NCBI GenBank assembly: GCA_031415055.1
Contig: JANOQZ010000030.1
Coordinates: 1 to 64,000 of the forward strand
DNA length: 64,000 nt
Direction of reading: 5' to 3'
Source of the DNA: JANMOK01 sp031415055
GTDB lineage: Bacteria > Pseudomonadota > Alphaproteobacteria > Rhodobacterales > Rhodobacteraceae
Notes under the pieces: generated by a model
Database searches by the model: none
What the model saw: only the letters and a program-made list of their open reading frames with translations
What the model was told of the DNA's origin: nothing
Position numbers and translations under genes: made by a program
Part shown: positions 54,540-62,828 of the stretch, piece after piece
How positions within the stretch are numbered: position 1 is the first letter of the stretch
How the letters are laid out: each line of letters opens with the position of its first letter

Positions 54540-54854
54540 TTCCGTATTCCTTTCATGTGCCTCTGCCCAAAGTTGGGCGAAATCATTATGTTAACGGGCA
54601 GACGGTTCATTTACCGTCCGGATCCTGCTGGCCCTTGTCTCTGGCCCTGTCTGCATTCACGTGATTGAATATAAGCCGATGTTGCGATGCAGCAATGATG
54701 TGTTCAATCATTCCTGCTATGCGATATTTGCATGGCGCGATTCATCACTCAGTCATATTTTGTTGAAAAATTTGTCCTCAGTCCACCGACTTGACGGTCG
54801 ACGCCCTGCAAAATTGTCACGCGAGTGTGAACTCTCTATGCGGCAGTGCAGCAA
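54540..54854. other. Intergenic region between DUF1127 and tupA
   Basis: The 315-base gap contains no convincing gene; a 67-codon plus-strand frame at 54661-54864 has no ribosome site or family likeness and its end overlaps tupA. It must hold the DUF1127 promoter (near 54540-54650) and the 3' end of the tup operon. No clear hairpin terminator for tupA is visible. Confidence 0.45.
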
Positions 54855-55691
54855 TTATTGTTGACACATCGAATCAGCTAAAACGCCTACCCCCAACACA
54901 TCGGGCAATGCCGAGGGGCAAAACATCTGCTGTCCATCGACACGAAACAGCGCTATCGCGCTTTGCCCCCGTTCACTGACCAACCAGTCAATGAACGCTT
55001 GGCCCTTTTCCGACTGCACATGCGGAAAACGCGCCGGGTTGACCAACATGACACCATAAAAGTTCAAAAGTCCTTCACCACCTTGATACAAAAGCTGCAG
55101 ATCACCCTTGTTGCCGAAAGCCAGCCACGTGGCGCGGTCGCTTAAGACATAGGCATTCATCGCACTGGCAATGTTCAATGTCGCACCCATCCCGGCGCCC
55201 GTCTCGCGGTGCCAATCGCCAAGATCGCTGACCCCCGCTTTCGCCCAAAGTTCCTGCTCGCGCTTATGGGTGCCGCTTTCATCGCCGCGACCGGTGAAAA
55301 TTGCGCCGGATTTGGCGATCAAAGTCATCGCCTCTACGGTATTCTTTGCCAAGTGAATCCCTGCAGGATCGTCCTTCGGCCCAATCAAAACAAAGTCGTT
55401 GAACATCACATCACGTCGGCCAACCGCGTCGCCCGAGGCAATCAAAGCGTCCTCCGAGGGTCGATGATGCACAAAAATAACATCCACATCACCGCGCTTG
55501 GCAATTTCAATTGCCTCGCCGGTGCCCGCCGAAATCAGATCGACATGTATGCCGCTATCGGCTTCAAATTCAGGCAAAAGCACGTCCATCAGTCCAGAAT
55601 TTGTGGTTGTGGTCGTCGAAACCAGCCGCAAGGTTTGGGATTGTGCGCTGCTTGCCGTTAAAATCAACAGCATGGTCAGCATTCTCAACAT
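54855..55691 (-). CDS. tupA: Tungstate-type ABC transporter substrate-binding protein
   Basis: This 278-residue periplasmic protein with an N-terminal signal peptide (MLRMLTMLLILTASSAQS) carries the TupA signature STTTTTNSGLMDVLLP, where the serine/threonine row binds the oxyanion, and GRGDESGTHKREQELW. TupABC takes up tungstate with high affinity for tungsto-/molybdoenzymes. It is the last gene of the operon and overlaps tupC by seven bases. Confidence 0.93.
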   Translation of the reverse strand: MLRMLTMLLILTASSAQSQTLRLVSTTTTTNSGLMDVLLPEFEADSGIHVDLISAGTGEAIEIAKRGDVDVIFVHHRPSEDALIASGDAVGRRDVMFNDFVLIGPKDDPAGIHLAKNTVEAMTLIAKSGAIFTGRGDESGTHKREQELWAKAGVSDLGDWHRETGAGMGATLNIASAMNAYVLSDRATWLAFGNKGDLQLLYQGGEGLLNFYGVMLVNPARFPHVQSEKGQAFIDWLVSERGQSAIALFRVDGQQMFCPSALPDVLGVGVLADSMCQQ

Positions 55692-56359
55692 CGCGCCGCC
55701 ATCCTTTCAGCGGTAAAAAAATTTACCGCGTTTTCGTGCGCTGCGACTAGGCCATTTTCTAATAGGACAACTTCACCTGCCAGTCTTTGCGCTTGCGACC
55801 AATCATGCGTGGCCAATAACACACCAACGCCACTTTGCGCCGCTTCGCGGATCATGGTTTCCAGCGTCGCCGTAGATTGTGGGTCCAAACTTGCCGAGGG
55901 TTCGTCCAACAACAGCACCTGCGGCCTAACCACCATCGCACGCGCCAAGGCCATGCGTTGCCGCTCACCTCCCGAAAGGGCTGCTGCTGGCAAGGTAGCT
56001 TTGTCGCCCAATCCCGCGCTATCCAACGCCGCAGCAACCAATTTTGCACGTTCACGGCGCGGGATCGCACGCGTGAGCAATGGAAATTCCACATTGGCCG
56101 CAACCGAGCGGCGCATGATGGGCGTCTGTTGAAACATGAAGCCGCGTTGCCCGCGTGACGGCAAAGTCGCAATGCCATCCCACAGAACCAATCCAGTACT
56201 TGGCGCAATCAATCCGTGACACAGCTTAAGAAGCAAGCTTTTCCCCGCGCCGTTCGCCCCCAATATCGTGGTAACGCCTGTGCCTTGTATGGCCATATTA
56301 AGTGGGCCCAACAAAAGATTTGGCCCAATCAAATAGGTCACTGCATCAAAAGAGACCAT
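55685..56359 (-). CDS. tupC: Tungstate-type ABC transporter ATP-binding protein
   Basis: This 224-residue ABC ATPase has Walker A LGANGAGKSLLLKL, signature LSGGERQRMALARAM, Walker B VLLLDEPSASLDP and the switch histidine in LLATHDW. The ATG at 56359 overlaps the permease stop by one base (TAATG), so the two are coupled; frame extension upstream is only overlap with tupB. Confidence 0.93.
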   Translation of the reverse strand: MVSFDAVTYLIGPNLLLGPLNMAIQGTGVTTILGANGAGKSLLLKLCHGLIAPSTGLVLWDGIATLPSRGQRGFMFQQTPIMRRSVAANVEFPLLTRAIPRRERAKLVAAALDSAGLGDKATLPAAALSGGERQRMALARAMVVRPQVLLLDEPSASLDPQSTATLETMIREAAQSGVGVLLATHDWSQAQRLAGEVVLLENGLVAAHENAVNFFTAERMAARC

Positions 56360-57057
56360 TACGCTGCAACCTGATAACGGCGGCCAAAAGTGGCAACAGA
56401 ATGCATCAACGCGTTGATGATAAAGGCTATTCCAATCAGTATTATCCCCAGAGCGAGGGCAATCGCCAGATTTCCCTTCGACGTCTCCAAGGCGATTGTC
56501 GTCGTCATCACCCGCGTCAGCCCGTTGATGTTGCCACCCACCATCAAGACCGCGCCAACTTCGGCAATGCCGCGACCAAAACCTGCCAATATCGCGGTGA
56601 TCACGCCAAACCTTGCGTCCCATAACAGCGTTCGCAGGGTCAGCCATCGACCAGCGTCCATCGAAACCAACATGGCATGATATTCGCGGTGCAACGGCAA
56701 AACCGCTTCGCGGGTCAAGGCAGTCAGGATGGGCAAGACCAGCAAGGTTTGCGCGATAATCATCGCAAAGGGCGTGTAAAGCAGGCCAAAATCGCCCAAA
56801 GGTCCGGCCCGCGATAGCAGCAAATAGACGCACAGCCCCACGACAACCGGCGGTAAGGCCATGAAGGTTGTGGTCACGATCACCGCCAAGCGCCGCCCCG
56901 GAAAATTCCAAACCGCCAGCGCGGCACCCAACGGCGCACCCAGCAAAGCAGCGATGCAAACCGCCGTCAGACTGACTTTCAGCGACAAAAAGATAATCGC
57001 CAGCAAAGCCGCGTCATGCGTTGCAATCAACTGCCAAGCCGCCGAAATTGTATCCAA
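56359..57057 (-). CDS. tupB: Tungstate-type ABC transporter permease
   Basis: This 232-residue inner-membrane permease has ~5 helices and the cytoplasmic EAA-like loop GFGRGIAEVGAVLMVGGNI typical of TupB/ModB-type permeases. I choose the TTG at 57057, five bases after GGAGG; the TTG at 57069 would overlap that ribosome site. The operon order is tupB-tupC-tupA. It is divergent from livK. Confidence 0.9.
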   Translation of the reverse strand: MDTISAAWQLIATHDAALLAIIFLSLKVSLTAVCIAALLGAPLGAALAVWNFPGRRLAVIVTTTFMALPPVVVGLCVYLLLSRAGPLGDFGLLYTPFAMIIAQTLLVLPILTALTREAVLPLHREYHAMLVSMDAGRWLTLRTLLWDARFGVITAILAGFGRGIAEVGAVLMVGGNINGLTRVMTTTIALETSKGNLAIALALGIILIGIAFIINALMHSVATFGRRYQVAA

Positions 57058-57284
57058 ACACCCCTCCAAAGCACAAATTATCCAGTATTTACCATTTACC
57101 AGCTGTCAACTGTGCCCGCAGCAACACCCTGACGCAAGGAAAGGGGCTACCCATAATCACAAAAATTCATTTAAGTGCACGTTAGGGAGTGAACATCCGC
57201 GAAAAAGCGGAGTCGATTCGTGCGCCGGAACTTGGCCGCGCCAGACTTGCTTCCAGCAAATGAAAACTAAAGGGGAGAATACCA

Positions 57285-58475
57285 ATGAGAAAGTTAATGT
57301 TGACCGCCTTGGCTGCGTCCGCCTTGGCGACAACGGCCTATGGCGCTGGGCACGAAATTAAGATCGGCGTGATCTTGGGTTTTACCGGACCGCTTGAATC
57401 GATCACGCCGGGCATGGCCGATTCAGCCGAACTGGCGATGAAGGAAATCAACGATTCCAGCCTGTTCCTAGATGGCAAAGTTCTGGTACCGGTTCGCGCT
57501 GACTCGACCTGCATCGACGCCGCAGCCGCAACTGCTGCCGCAGAACGGCTCATAACTTCGGATAATGTTGCCGCCATTATGGGCGCGGATTGTTCCGGCG
57601 TGACCACAGCGATTGCCTCGTCGGTTGCTATTCCCAACGGTGTGACGATGGTTTCACCTTCGGCAACCTCTCCTGCACTTTCAACGCTGGAAGACAACGG
57701 CCTGTTCTTCCGCACTTCACCGTCTGACGCCCGTCAAGGCGCGGTGATGTCTGACATCTTGATCGGCAAGGGCATCAAATCGGTTGCGGTAACATTCACC
57801 AACACCGACTACGGCAAAGGCTTCGCCGAAGCGTTTGCCAGCAGTTACACTGCCGCTGGTGGCTCGATCACCATCCAAGCCGCGCACGAAGACGGCAAGC
57901 CCGACTATTCCGCCGAGGTCGGCGCATTGGCGGCTGCCGGCGGGGAGCTTCTGGTTGTCCTCGGCTATGTCGACCAGGGCGGCGTCGGCATCATCCGCAA
58001 CGCAGTTGATACCGGTGCCTTCACCAAGTTCGCCCTTGGCGACGGCATGTACGGCGACAGTCTGATCGCTGCCATTGGCGAGGGCCTTGAAGGGTCGTTC
58101 GGAACCTTGCCTGCGGCGGAAGGCGAAGGCAACGACGCTTTCGTCGTGGTTGCTGGGGCAGCCGGGATCGACCCCACCGCTACCTACACCGGCCAAAGTT
58201 ATGACGCCGCGGCCCTGATCGCCTTGGCGATGCAAAAAGGTGGCAACGCCGACCGGGCGACGGTTTCCGCCAACCTGCTTGATGTGGCCAATGCTCCGGG
58301 TGAGCTGATCCTGCCGGGCCAGCTGGCCAAAGGTCTGGAAATCCTCAAAGCCGGTGGCGACATCGATTATGTCGGCGCCACCAATGTCGAACTGATAGGA
58401 CCGGGCGAAGCAGCGGGTTCATACCGGGAATACGAGGTCAAGGGCGGTGCCTATGTAACGGTGCAGTACCGCTAA
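57285..58475 (+). CDS. Branched-chain amino-acid type ABC substrate-binding protein
   Basis: This 396-residue periplasmic LivK/BraC-type protein has a signal peptide (MRKLMLTALAASALATTAYG) and starts the mature chain with HEIKIGVILGFTGPLES. Its blocks STCIDAAAATAAAERLI, TFTNTDYGKGFAEAF and QSYDAAALIALAM belong to this fold. Family members bind branched-chain amino acids, but also amides, urea and other small compounds; the DMG-dehydrogenase-like gene downstream hints at a methylated amine or betaine-type ligand, which is inference. A hairpin follows the stop. Confidence 0.9.
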   Translation: MRKLMLTALAASALATTAYGAGHEIKIGVILGFTGPLESITPGMADSAELAMKEINDSSLFLDGKVLVPVRADSTCIDAAAATAAAERLITSDNVAAIMGADCSGVTTAIASSVAIPNGVTMVSPSATSPALSTLEDNGLFFRTSPSDARQGAVMSDILIGKGIKSVAVTFTNTDYGKGFAEAFASSYTAAGGSITIQAAHEDGKPDYSAEVGALAAAGGELLVVLGYVDQGGVGIIRNAVDTGAFTKFALGDGMYGDSLIAAIGEGLEGSFGTLPAAEGEGNDAFVVVAGAAGIDPTATYTGQSYDAAALIALAMQKGGNADRATVSANLLDVANAPGELILPGQLAKGLEILKAGGDIDYVGATNVELIGPGEAAGSYREYEVKGGAYVTVQYR

Positions 58476-58498
58476 GGCCCGAACGCGCGATAGGCAAG

Positions 58499-58524
58499 GC
58501 AGCCCGGAAACAACTCCGGGCTGC
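58499..58524 (+). terminator. Intercistronic hairpin between livK and livG
   Basis: GCAGCCCGGA (58499-58508) and TCCGGGCTGC (58515-58524) form a perfect 10-bp stem with a six-base loop. No T run follows, so it is more likely a stabilising or partial terminator that keeps the binding-protein transcript more abundant than the rest of the operon. Confidence 0.7.
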
Positions 58525-58544
58525 TGTGCTGCACGGGACAAAGC

Positions 58545-59324
58545 ATGATCCGCGTTGAAAACTTGCATATGCATTTCGGTGGCATCCACGCCGTCGATGG
58601 CGCTTCTATTGAAATTGCCAAGGGGTCTATCACAGGTTTGATTGGCCCAAACGGAGCCGGGAAAACCACACTGTTCAACGTCATCGCTGGGGCCTATGCA
58701 CCCACTTCGGGCCACGTCTATCTCGATGACGAAGAAATTACCGGACTTTCTCCACACGAACTGTTCGCCAAGGGCTTGTTGCGCACTTTTCAAATCGCTC
58801 ACGAATTTTCCACTCTGACGGTGCGGGAAAATCTGATGATGGTGCCCGGCAATCAGGCCGGTGAAACGCTATGGAATACTTGGTTCAGCACGGCCCGCGT
58901 TCGCAACGAAGAAAACGAAAATGCCCGCAAAGCCGACGAGGTGATCGATTTTCTGAACATTAAACAAGTTGCCGACGAATATGCGGGCAACTTATCGGGC
59001 GGGCAGAAAAAACTGCTCGAACTCGGCCGCACCATGATGGTCGATGCCAAAATCGTGTTTCTCGACGAAGTCGGCGCGGGCGTGAACCGCACGCTGCTTA
59101 ACACCATCGGCGACGCGATCCAGCGCCTGAGCCGTGACCGCGGCTATACATTCTGCATGATCGAACACGACATGGATTTCATTTCGCGCCTCTGCGACCC
59201 GGTGATCGTCATGGCCGAAGGGCGGGTTCTGATGCAAGGCACTTCCGCCGAAGTGAAAGCCAACGAACACGTCATCGAGGCGTATTTGGGGACTGGGTTG
59301 AAGAACAAGGCCAACGCCACATGA
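58545..59324 (+). CDS. livG: ABC transporter ATP-binding protein LivG
   Basis: This 259-residue ATPase is of the LivG type: Walker A IGPNGAGKTTLFNVI, the LRTFQIAHEFSTLTVREN block, signature LSGGQKKLLELGRTMM, Walker B IVFLDEVGAGVN and switch His in MIEHDMDFI. It powers uptake with LivF through LivHM. The stop overlaps the livF start by four bases. Confidence 0.95.
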   Translation: MIRVENLHMHFGGIHAVDGASIEIAKGSITGLIGPNGAGKTTLFNVIAGAYAPTSGHVYLDDEEITGLSPHELFAKGLLRTFQIAHEFSTLTVRENLMMVPGNQAGETLWNTWFSTARVRNEENENARKADEVIDFLNIKQVADEYAGNLSGGQKKLLELGRTMMVDAKIVFLDEVGAGVNRTLLNTIGDAIQRLSRDRGYTFCMIEHDMDFISRLCDPVIVMAEGRVLMQGTSAEVKANEHVIEAYLGTGLKNKANAT

Positions 59325-60025
59325 CCTTCCTCTCAGGCATCTCTATGACTGGCGGATACGGCGCCGCCGATATTTTGCATTCCTGCGATATCGCCGTGGA
59401 CAAAGGCGAAATCGCGGTGATTGTCGGGCCAAACGGCGCGGGCAAATCAACCGCGATGAAAGCGATATTCGGCATGTTGCCCCTGCGCGAGGGCCGCGTC
59501 ATGTTGGGCGAGCGTGATATTACCAACCTATCGCCACAGGCTCGCGTCGCCTCCGGCATGGGGTTTGTGCCGCAAAACGCCAATGTGTTCACTTCGCTGA
59601 CCGTTGAAGAAAACCTCGAAATGGGGGCGTTCATTCGGAAGGATGATTTCAGCGAAACCTTGCAGCAGGTCTTCCACCTGTTCCCGATCCTGAAAACCAA
59701 ACGTCGCCAACCGGCGGGTGAACTTTCCGGCGGTCAGCGCCAGCAAGTCGCAGTCGGGCGTGCGCTGATGACCAAGCCCAGCGTGCTGATGCTGGATGAA
59801 CCCACAGCAGGTGTGTCGCCCATCGTCATGGACGAACTATTCGACCGAATCTTGGAAATCGCCAAAACCGGCATCGCCATTCTGATGGTCGAACAAAACG
59901 CGCGGCAAGCGCTCAACATCGCTGACAAGGGCTATGTTCTGGTGCAGGGTCGCAACCGATTTACCGACACCGGCGCGGCTTTGCTGGCCAACCCCGAAGT
60001 CCGTGCAAGTTTTCTGGGAGGGTGA
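59321..60025 (+). CDS. livF: ABC transporter ATP-binding protein LivF
   Basis: This 234-residue ATPase is of the LivF type: Walker A VGPNGAGKSTAMKAIFG, GFVPQNANVFTSLTVEEN, signature LSGGQRQQVAVGRALM, Walker B LMLDEPTAGVSP and MVEQNARQALNIAD. It pairs with LivG. The start is ATG overlapping the livG stop; a small exported-protein gene follows one base after its stop. Confidence 0.95.
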   Translation: MTFLSGISMTGGYGAADILHSCDIAVDKGEIAVIVGPNGAGKSTAMKAIFGMLPLREGRVMLGERDITNLSPQARVASGMGFVPQNANVFTSLTVEENLEMGAFIRKDDFSETLQQVFHLFPILKTKRRQPAGELSGGQRQQVAVGRALMTKPSVLMLDEPTAGVSPIVMDELFDRILEIAKTGIAILMVEQNARQALNIADKGYVLVQGRNRFTDTGAALLANPEVRASFLGG

Positions 60026-60026
60026 A

Positions 60027-60407
60027 ATGAAAATACTGCTGGCGGCGCTGCTGGCGCCAAATATTTCATTCGCGCTTGATCTTTCCCTGCCAAACTACAA
60101 TTGCCAAATGACCGAGCAATGCGCCTTCGCTAAAGGATGCAGCGAAGCCTCGACAATTGTTCGTGTCCGAATGATTGCGGCGGACGCCTATGCCCTTGAA
60201 GTGTCCGATACAGGCGAAGGATTCACCGAACCGGTTTTTCGTGAACAACTGGGCGATTGGAACGCCTATTCATTTGACGACCCACCCAGCTTTCGCACCA
60301 TCTTGGTTGTGAACAAAGACGGCAATGCCAGCCTGACCGCTTTGGGGTCTTTCTTCGACGAAATCGTCTCGCTGCAATATTTTGGAACCTGTGTGGCGGC
60401 CCAATGA
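60027..60407 (+). CDS. Small exported protein inside the liv operon
   Basis: This 126-residue protein has an N-terminal signal peptide (MKILLAALLAPNISFALDL). The mature part contains four cysteines (about residues 26, 32, 38 and near the C-terminus) that may form disulfides. Its ribosome site GGGAGGG overlaps the livF end, and its stop overlaps the livH ATG by four bases, so it is part of the operon. I do not recognise a family; a periplasmic accessory to the transporter is inference. Confidence 0.7.
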   Translation: MKILLAALLAPNISFALDLSLPNYNCQMTEQCAFAKGCSEASTIVRVRMIAADAYALEVSDTGEGFTEPVFREQLGDWNAYSFDDPPSFRTILVVNKDGNASLTALGSFFDEIVSLQYFGTCVAAQ

Positions 60408-61411
60408 CCGATTTTTTGAACGCAATCGTCTTGTTTTCGAATTTCGTTCTGGTGCCGGGCTTGGCCTATGGCGCGCAGTTGGCTTTGGGCGCGCTGGGCC
60501 TGACGATAGTGTTTTCGATCCTGCGCTTTTCCAACATCGCCCACGGCGATCTGATGGCGTTTGGCACCGCGATCACAATACTGGTCACCTGGGTGTTCCA
60601 ATATGTTGGAATTTCTTTCTTTTTCCTGCCAACCGCTCTGCTCGCCCTGCCCTTTGGCATACTTGCCGCTATTGCCGTAACTCTTTTGACCGACAAATGG
60701 GTTTATCGGTTCTATCGCAAGAAACGCGCAGCACCAGTGGTGTTCATGATGGTGTCGATCGGCGTTATGTTCGTGATGAACGGCCTGGTCCGCCTGATCA
60801 TCGGCACCGAGGAGCAGAACTTTGCCGATGGCGAACGCTTTGTGCTGACCGCCCAAGCGTTCAAGGACTGGACCGGCCTGACCGAAGGTCTGGCGATCAA
60901 GACCACCACCGCCGTGACGCTGGTCACCGCCATCGTCGTCATGGCCGCGCTGTTCTGGTTCCTGCAGAAAACCCGCATCGGCAAATCGATGCGGGCTTTT
61001 TCGGACAACGAGGACCTCGCCCTCCTCTCCGGCATCAACCCCGACCGGGTGGTGCAGGTCACCTGGGTCATCGCCGCCGCCCTCGCCGTCATCGCCGGCA
61101 CGATGTACGGCCTCGACAAGTCCTTCCGTCCCTTCATCTATTTCTCGATGCTGCTGCCGATCTTTGCCGCCGCCGTGGTCGGCGGCCTTGGCTCGCCATT
61201 GGGGGCCGTCGCCGGGGCCTATGTCGTGGCCTTTTCAGAGATTGTCGTCACCTATGCCTGGAAAAAGGTGTTGGGCTATCTGCTGCCCGCCGAATGGGCC
61301 CCCGATTCACTGATGCAGCTTCTCTCCACCGACTACAAATTCGCCGTCAGCTTCTCGATCCTGATCATCGTGCTGCTGTTCATGCCGACCGGCCTGTTCA
61401 AGGGGAAATGA
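60404..61411 (+). CDS. livH: ABC transporter permease LivH
   Basis: This 335-residue membrane permease has ~8 helices. The N-terminal LALGALGLTIVFSILRFSNIAHGDL and the C-terminal MQLLSTDYKFAVSFSILIIVLLFMPTGLF bracket the LivH fold. Odd feature: composition changes in the middle. The first part is about 47-53% GC in lines 60601-60780, while the part after ~60781 is about 58-70% GC, with a shift toward GC-ending codons. The frame remains intact across the change. The gene overlaps the small exported-protein gene by four bases. Confidence 0.95.
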   Translation: MTDFLNAIVLFSNFVLVPGLAYGAQLALGALGLTIVFSILRFSNIAHGDLMAFGTAITILVTWVFQYVGISFFFLPTALLALPFGILAAIAVTLLTDKWVYRFYRKKRAAPVVFMMVSIGVMFVMNGLVRLIIGTEEQNFADGERFVLTAQAFKDWTGLTEGLAIKTTTAVTLVTAIVVMAALFWFLQKTRIGKSMRAFSDNEDLALLSGINPDRVVQVTWVIAAALAVIAGTMYGLDKSFRPFIYFSMLLPIFAAAVVGGLGSPLGAVAGAYVVAFSEIVVTYAWKKVLGYLLPAEWAPDSLMQLLSTDYKFAVSFSILIIVLLFMPTGLFKGK

Positions 61412-61427
61412 AATTGGGGGAAATGAG

Positions 61428-62726
61428 ATGAACCGCAGCCTTTACCTCTTTGGTGGCGTGGCCGCCCTGTTCATCCTGACCGGGCAGATGCTGTCGTGGA
61501 ACGTCAGCCTGAACATCCTGAACATAGGCCTGCTGTCCGCCATCATGGCGCTGGGCGTCAACATGCAGTGGGGCTATGCCGGTCTGTTTTCGACCGGGAT
61601 CGTGGGTTCGGTGGCGCTGGGCGGCGTGGCCGTGGTGATCATCAACGGCGAACCCGTGCCCGAAGCCTTCGTCGCGGGCGGCTGGCGGCTGATCCTTGCC
61701 CTGGCCGTGGCCGTCGCCGTGATCGCGGCCGCCGTCATCACCTACAAGAGGATGGCCGCCGGACGGACCCGCAACCTGTTGATTGCCGCCATCCTGATCG
61801 GCGGCTTTTTCCTTTATCGTGAGATCTTTGACCCGGCTGTCGAAGCGATCGAGGCGTTCAACGCGGCCACAGTCGGCAATATCGGCGGGTTTGGCTGGAA
61901 TTCGATCTGGGCCTGGCCCGTGGGCGGTCTTTTTGCCGCCATCGCGGCCTGGGCGATCGGCAAGACGGCGCTGGGCCTGCGGTCGGATTATCTGGCCATC
62001 GCCACGCTTGGAATTGCCGAGATCGTCATCACCGCCATCAAATCCGAGGATTGGCTGGCGCGCGGCGTCAAGAACTTCATCCACCTCAAGCGCCCGTGGC
62101 CGGTGCCTTATGAGGTTGATCTGCAGGCCAGCCCGGACTTTCTGGCGTTTTGCCAGAATTGGGGGCTGGACCCGGTCACGGCATCGACCATCGGGGTCAA
62201 GCTCATCTATGCCGCGATGTTCACCATCGTCCTGATGCTCTTCATCTGGCTTCTGCAGCGGGCGCTGAATTCCCCTTGGGGCCGGATGATGCGGGCGATC
62301 CGCGACAACGAGGTTTCCGCCGCCGCCATGGGCAAGGACGTGACGCGCCAGCACCTCCTCATCTTCATCCTCGGCTCGGCCGTGGTCGGGGTTGCCGGTG
62401 CCATGTACACCTCGATGAACACCCAGCTTGTGCCGGGCGAGTATTCGCCGCTGCGCTTTACCTTTCTCGTCTGGATCATGGTGATCGTCGGCGGGTCGGG
62501 CAACAACTGGGGATCGGTTCTGGGCGGGCTGTTGGTCGGCTGGCTGTGGCTGATCGTGGACAATGCCGGGCCGATCGTGATGGGGGCGGTCACCGCGGGC
62601 ATGGCCGACGGGCCGCTGAAATCCCACTTCATCGACATGGCGCCGCAGATGCGCCTGTTGACGCTGGGGGTGGCGCTGCTTCTGGTCCTGCGTTTCAGCC
62701 CGCGCGGCCTGCTGCCCGAGAAATAG
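61428..62726 (+). CDS. livM: ABC transporter permease LivM
   Basis: This 432-residue partner permease is longer than many LivM proteins because of a ~70-residue helical insert before the core. Core blocks are LRSDYLAIATLGIAEIVI, GRMMRAIRDNEVSAAAMGKDV and VIVGGSGNNWGSVLGG. It is uniformly GC-rich, like the second half of livH and the following gene. The ribosome site GGGGGAAATGAG precedes ATG 61428. Confidence 0.95.
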   Translation: MNRSLYLFGGVAALFILTGQMLSWNVSLNILNIGLLSAIMALGVNMQWGYAGLFSTGIVGSVALGGVAVVIINGEPVPEAFVAGGWRLILALAVAVAVIAAAVITYKRMAAGRTRNLLIAAILIGGFFLYREIFDPAVEAIEAFNAATVGNIGGFGWNSIWAWPVGGLFAAIAAWAIGKTALGLRSDYLAIATLGIAEIVITAIKSEDWLARGVKNFIHLKRPWPVPYEVDLQASPDFLAFCQNWGLDPVTASTIGVKLIYAAMFTIVLMLFIWLLQRALNSPWGRMMRAIRDNEVSAAAMGKDVTRQHLLIFILGSAVVGVAGAMYTSMNTQLVPGEYSPLRFTFLVWIMVIVGGSGNNWGSVLGGLLVGWLWLIVDNAGPIVMGAVTAGMADGPLKSHFIDMAPQMRLLTLGVALLLVLRFSPRGLLPEK

Positions 62727-62746
62727 CCCGCGACGCATGATCCATG

Positions 62747-62765
62747 TGCGACATCTCATGTCGCA
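62747..62765. promoter_or_regulatory. Short palindrome between livM and the oxidase gene
   Basis: TGCGACAT (62747-62754) and ATGTCGCA (62758-62765) form a perfect 8-bp inverted repeat around CTC. No T run follows. It lies 64 bases before the next ATG and could be an operator or a weak terminator between the two genes. Confidence 0.45.
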
Positions 62766-62828
62766 AGCCTGCGTGACCGCCACGACTTGGCCCGGCACAT
62801 TGCAACCAGTTCTGGCAGGAGTTCCGCT

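Noticed and set aside
54661..54864. 67-codon plus-strand frame between DUF1127 and tupA
   Set aside because: No ribosome site, no recognisable product, and its end runs into tupA.
57171..57185. TTAA-N7-TTAG site upstream of the liv operon
   Set aside because: One mismatch to the CtrA consensus; kept out of the features, although its promoter position is noted.
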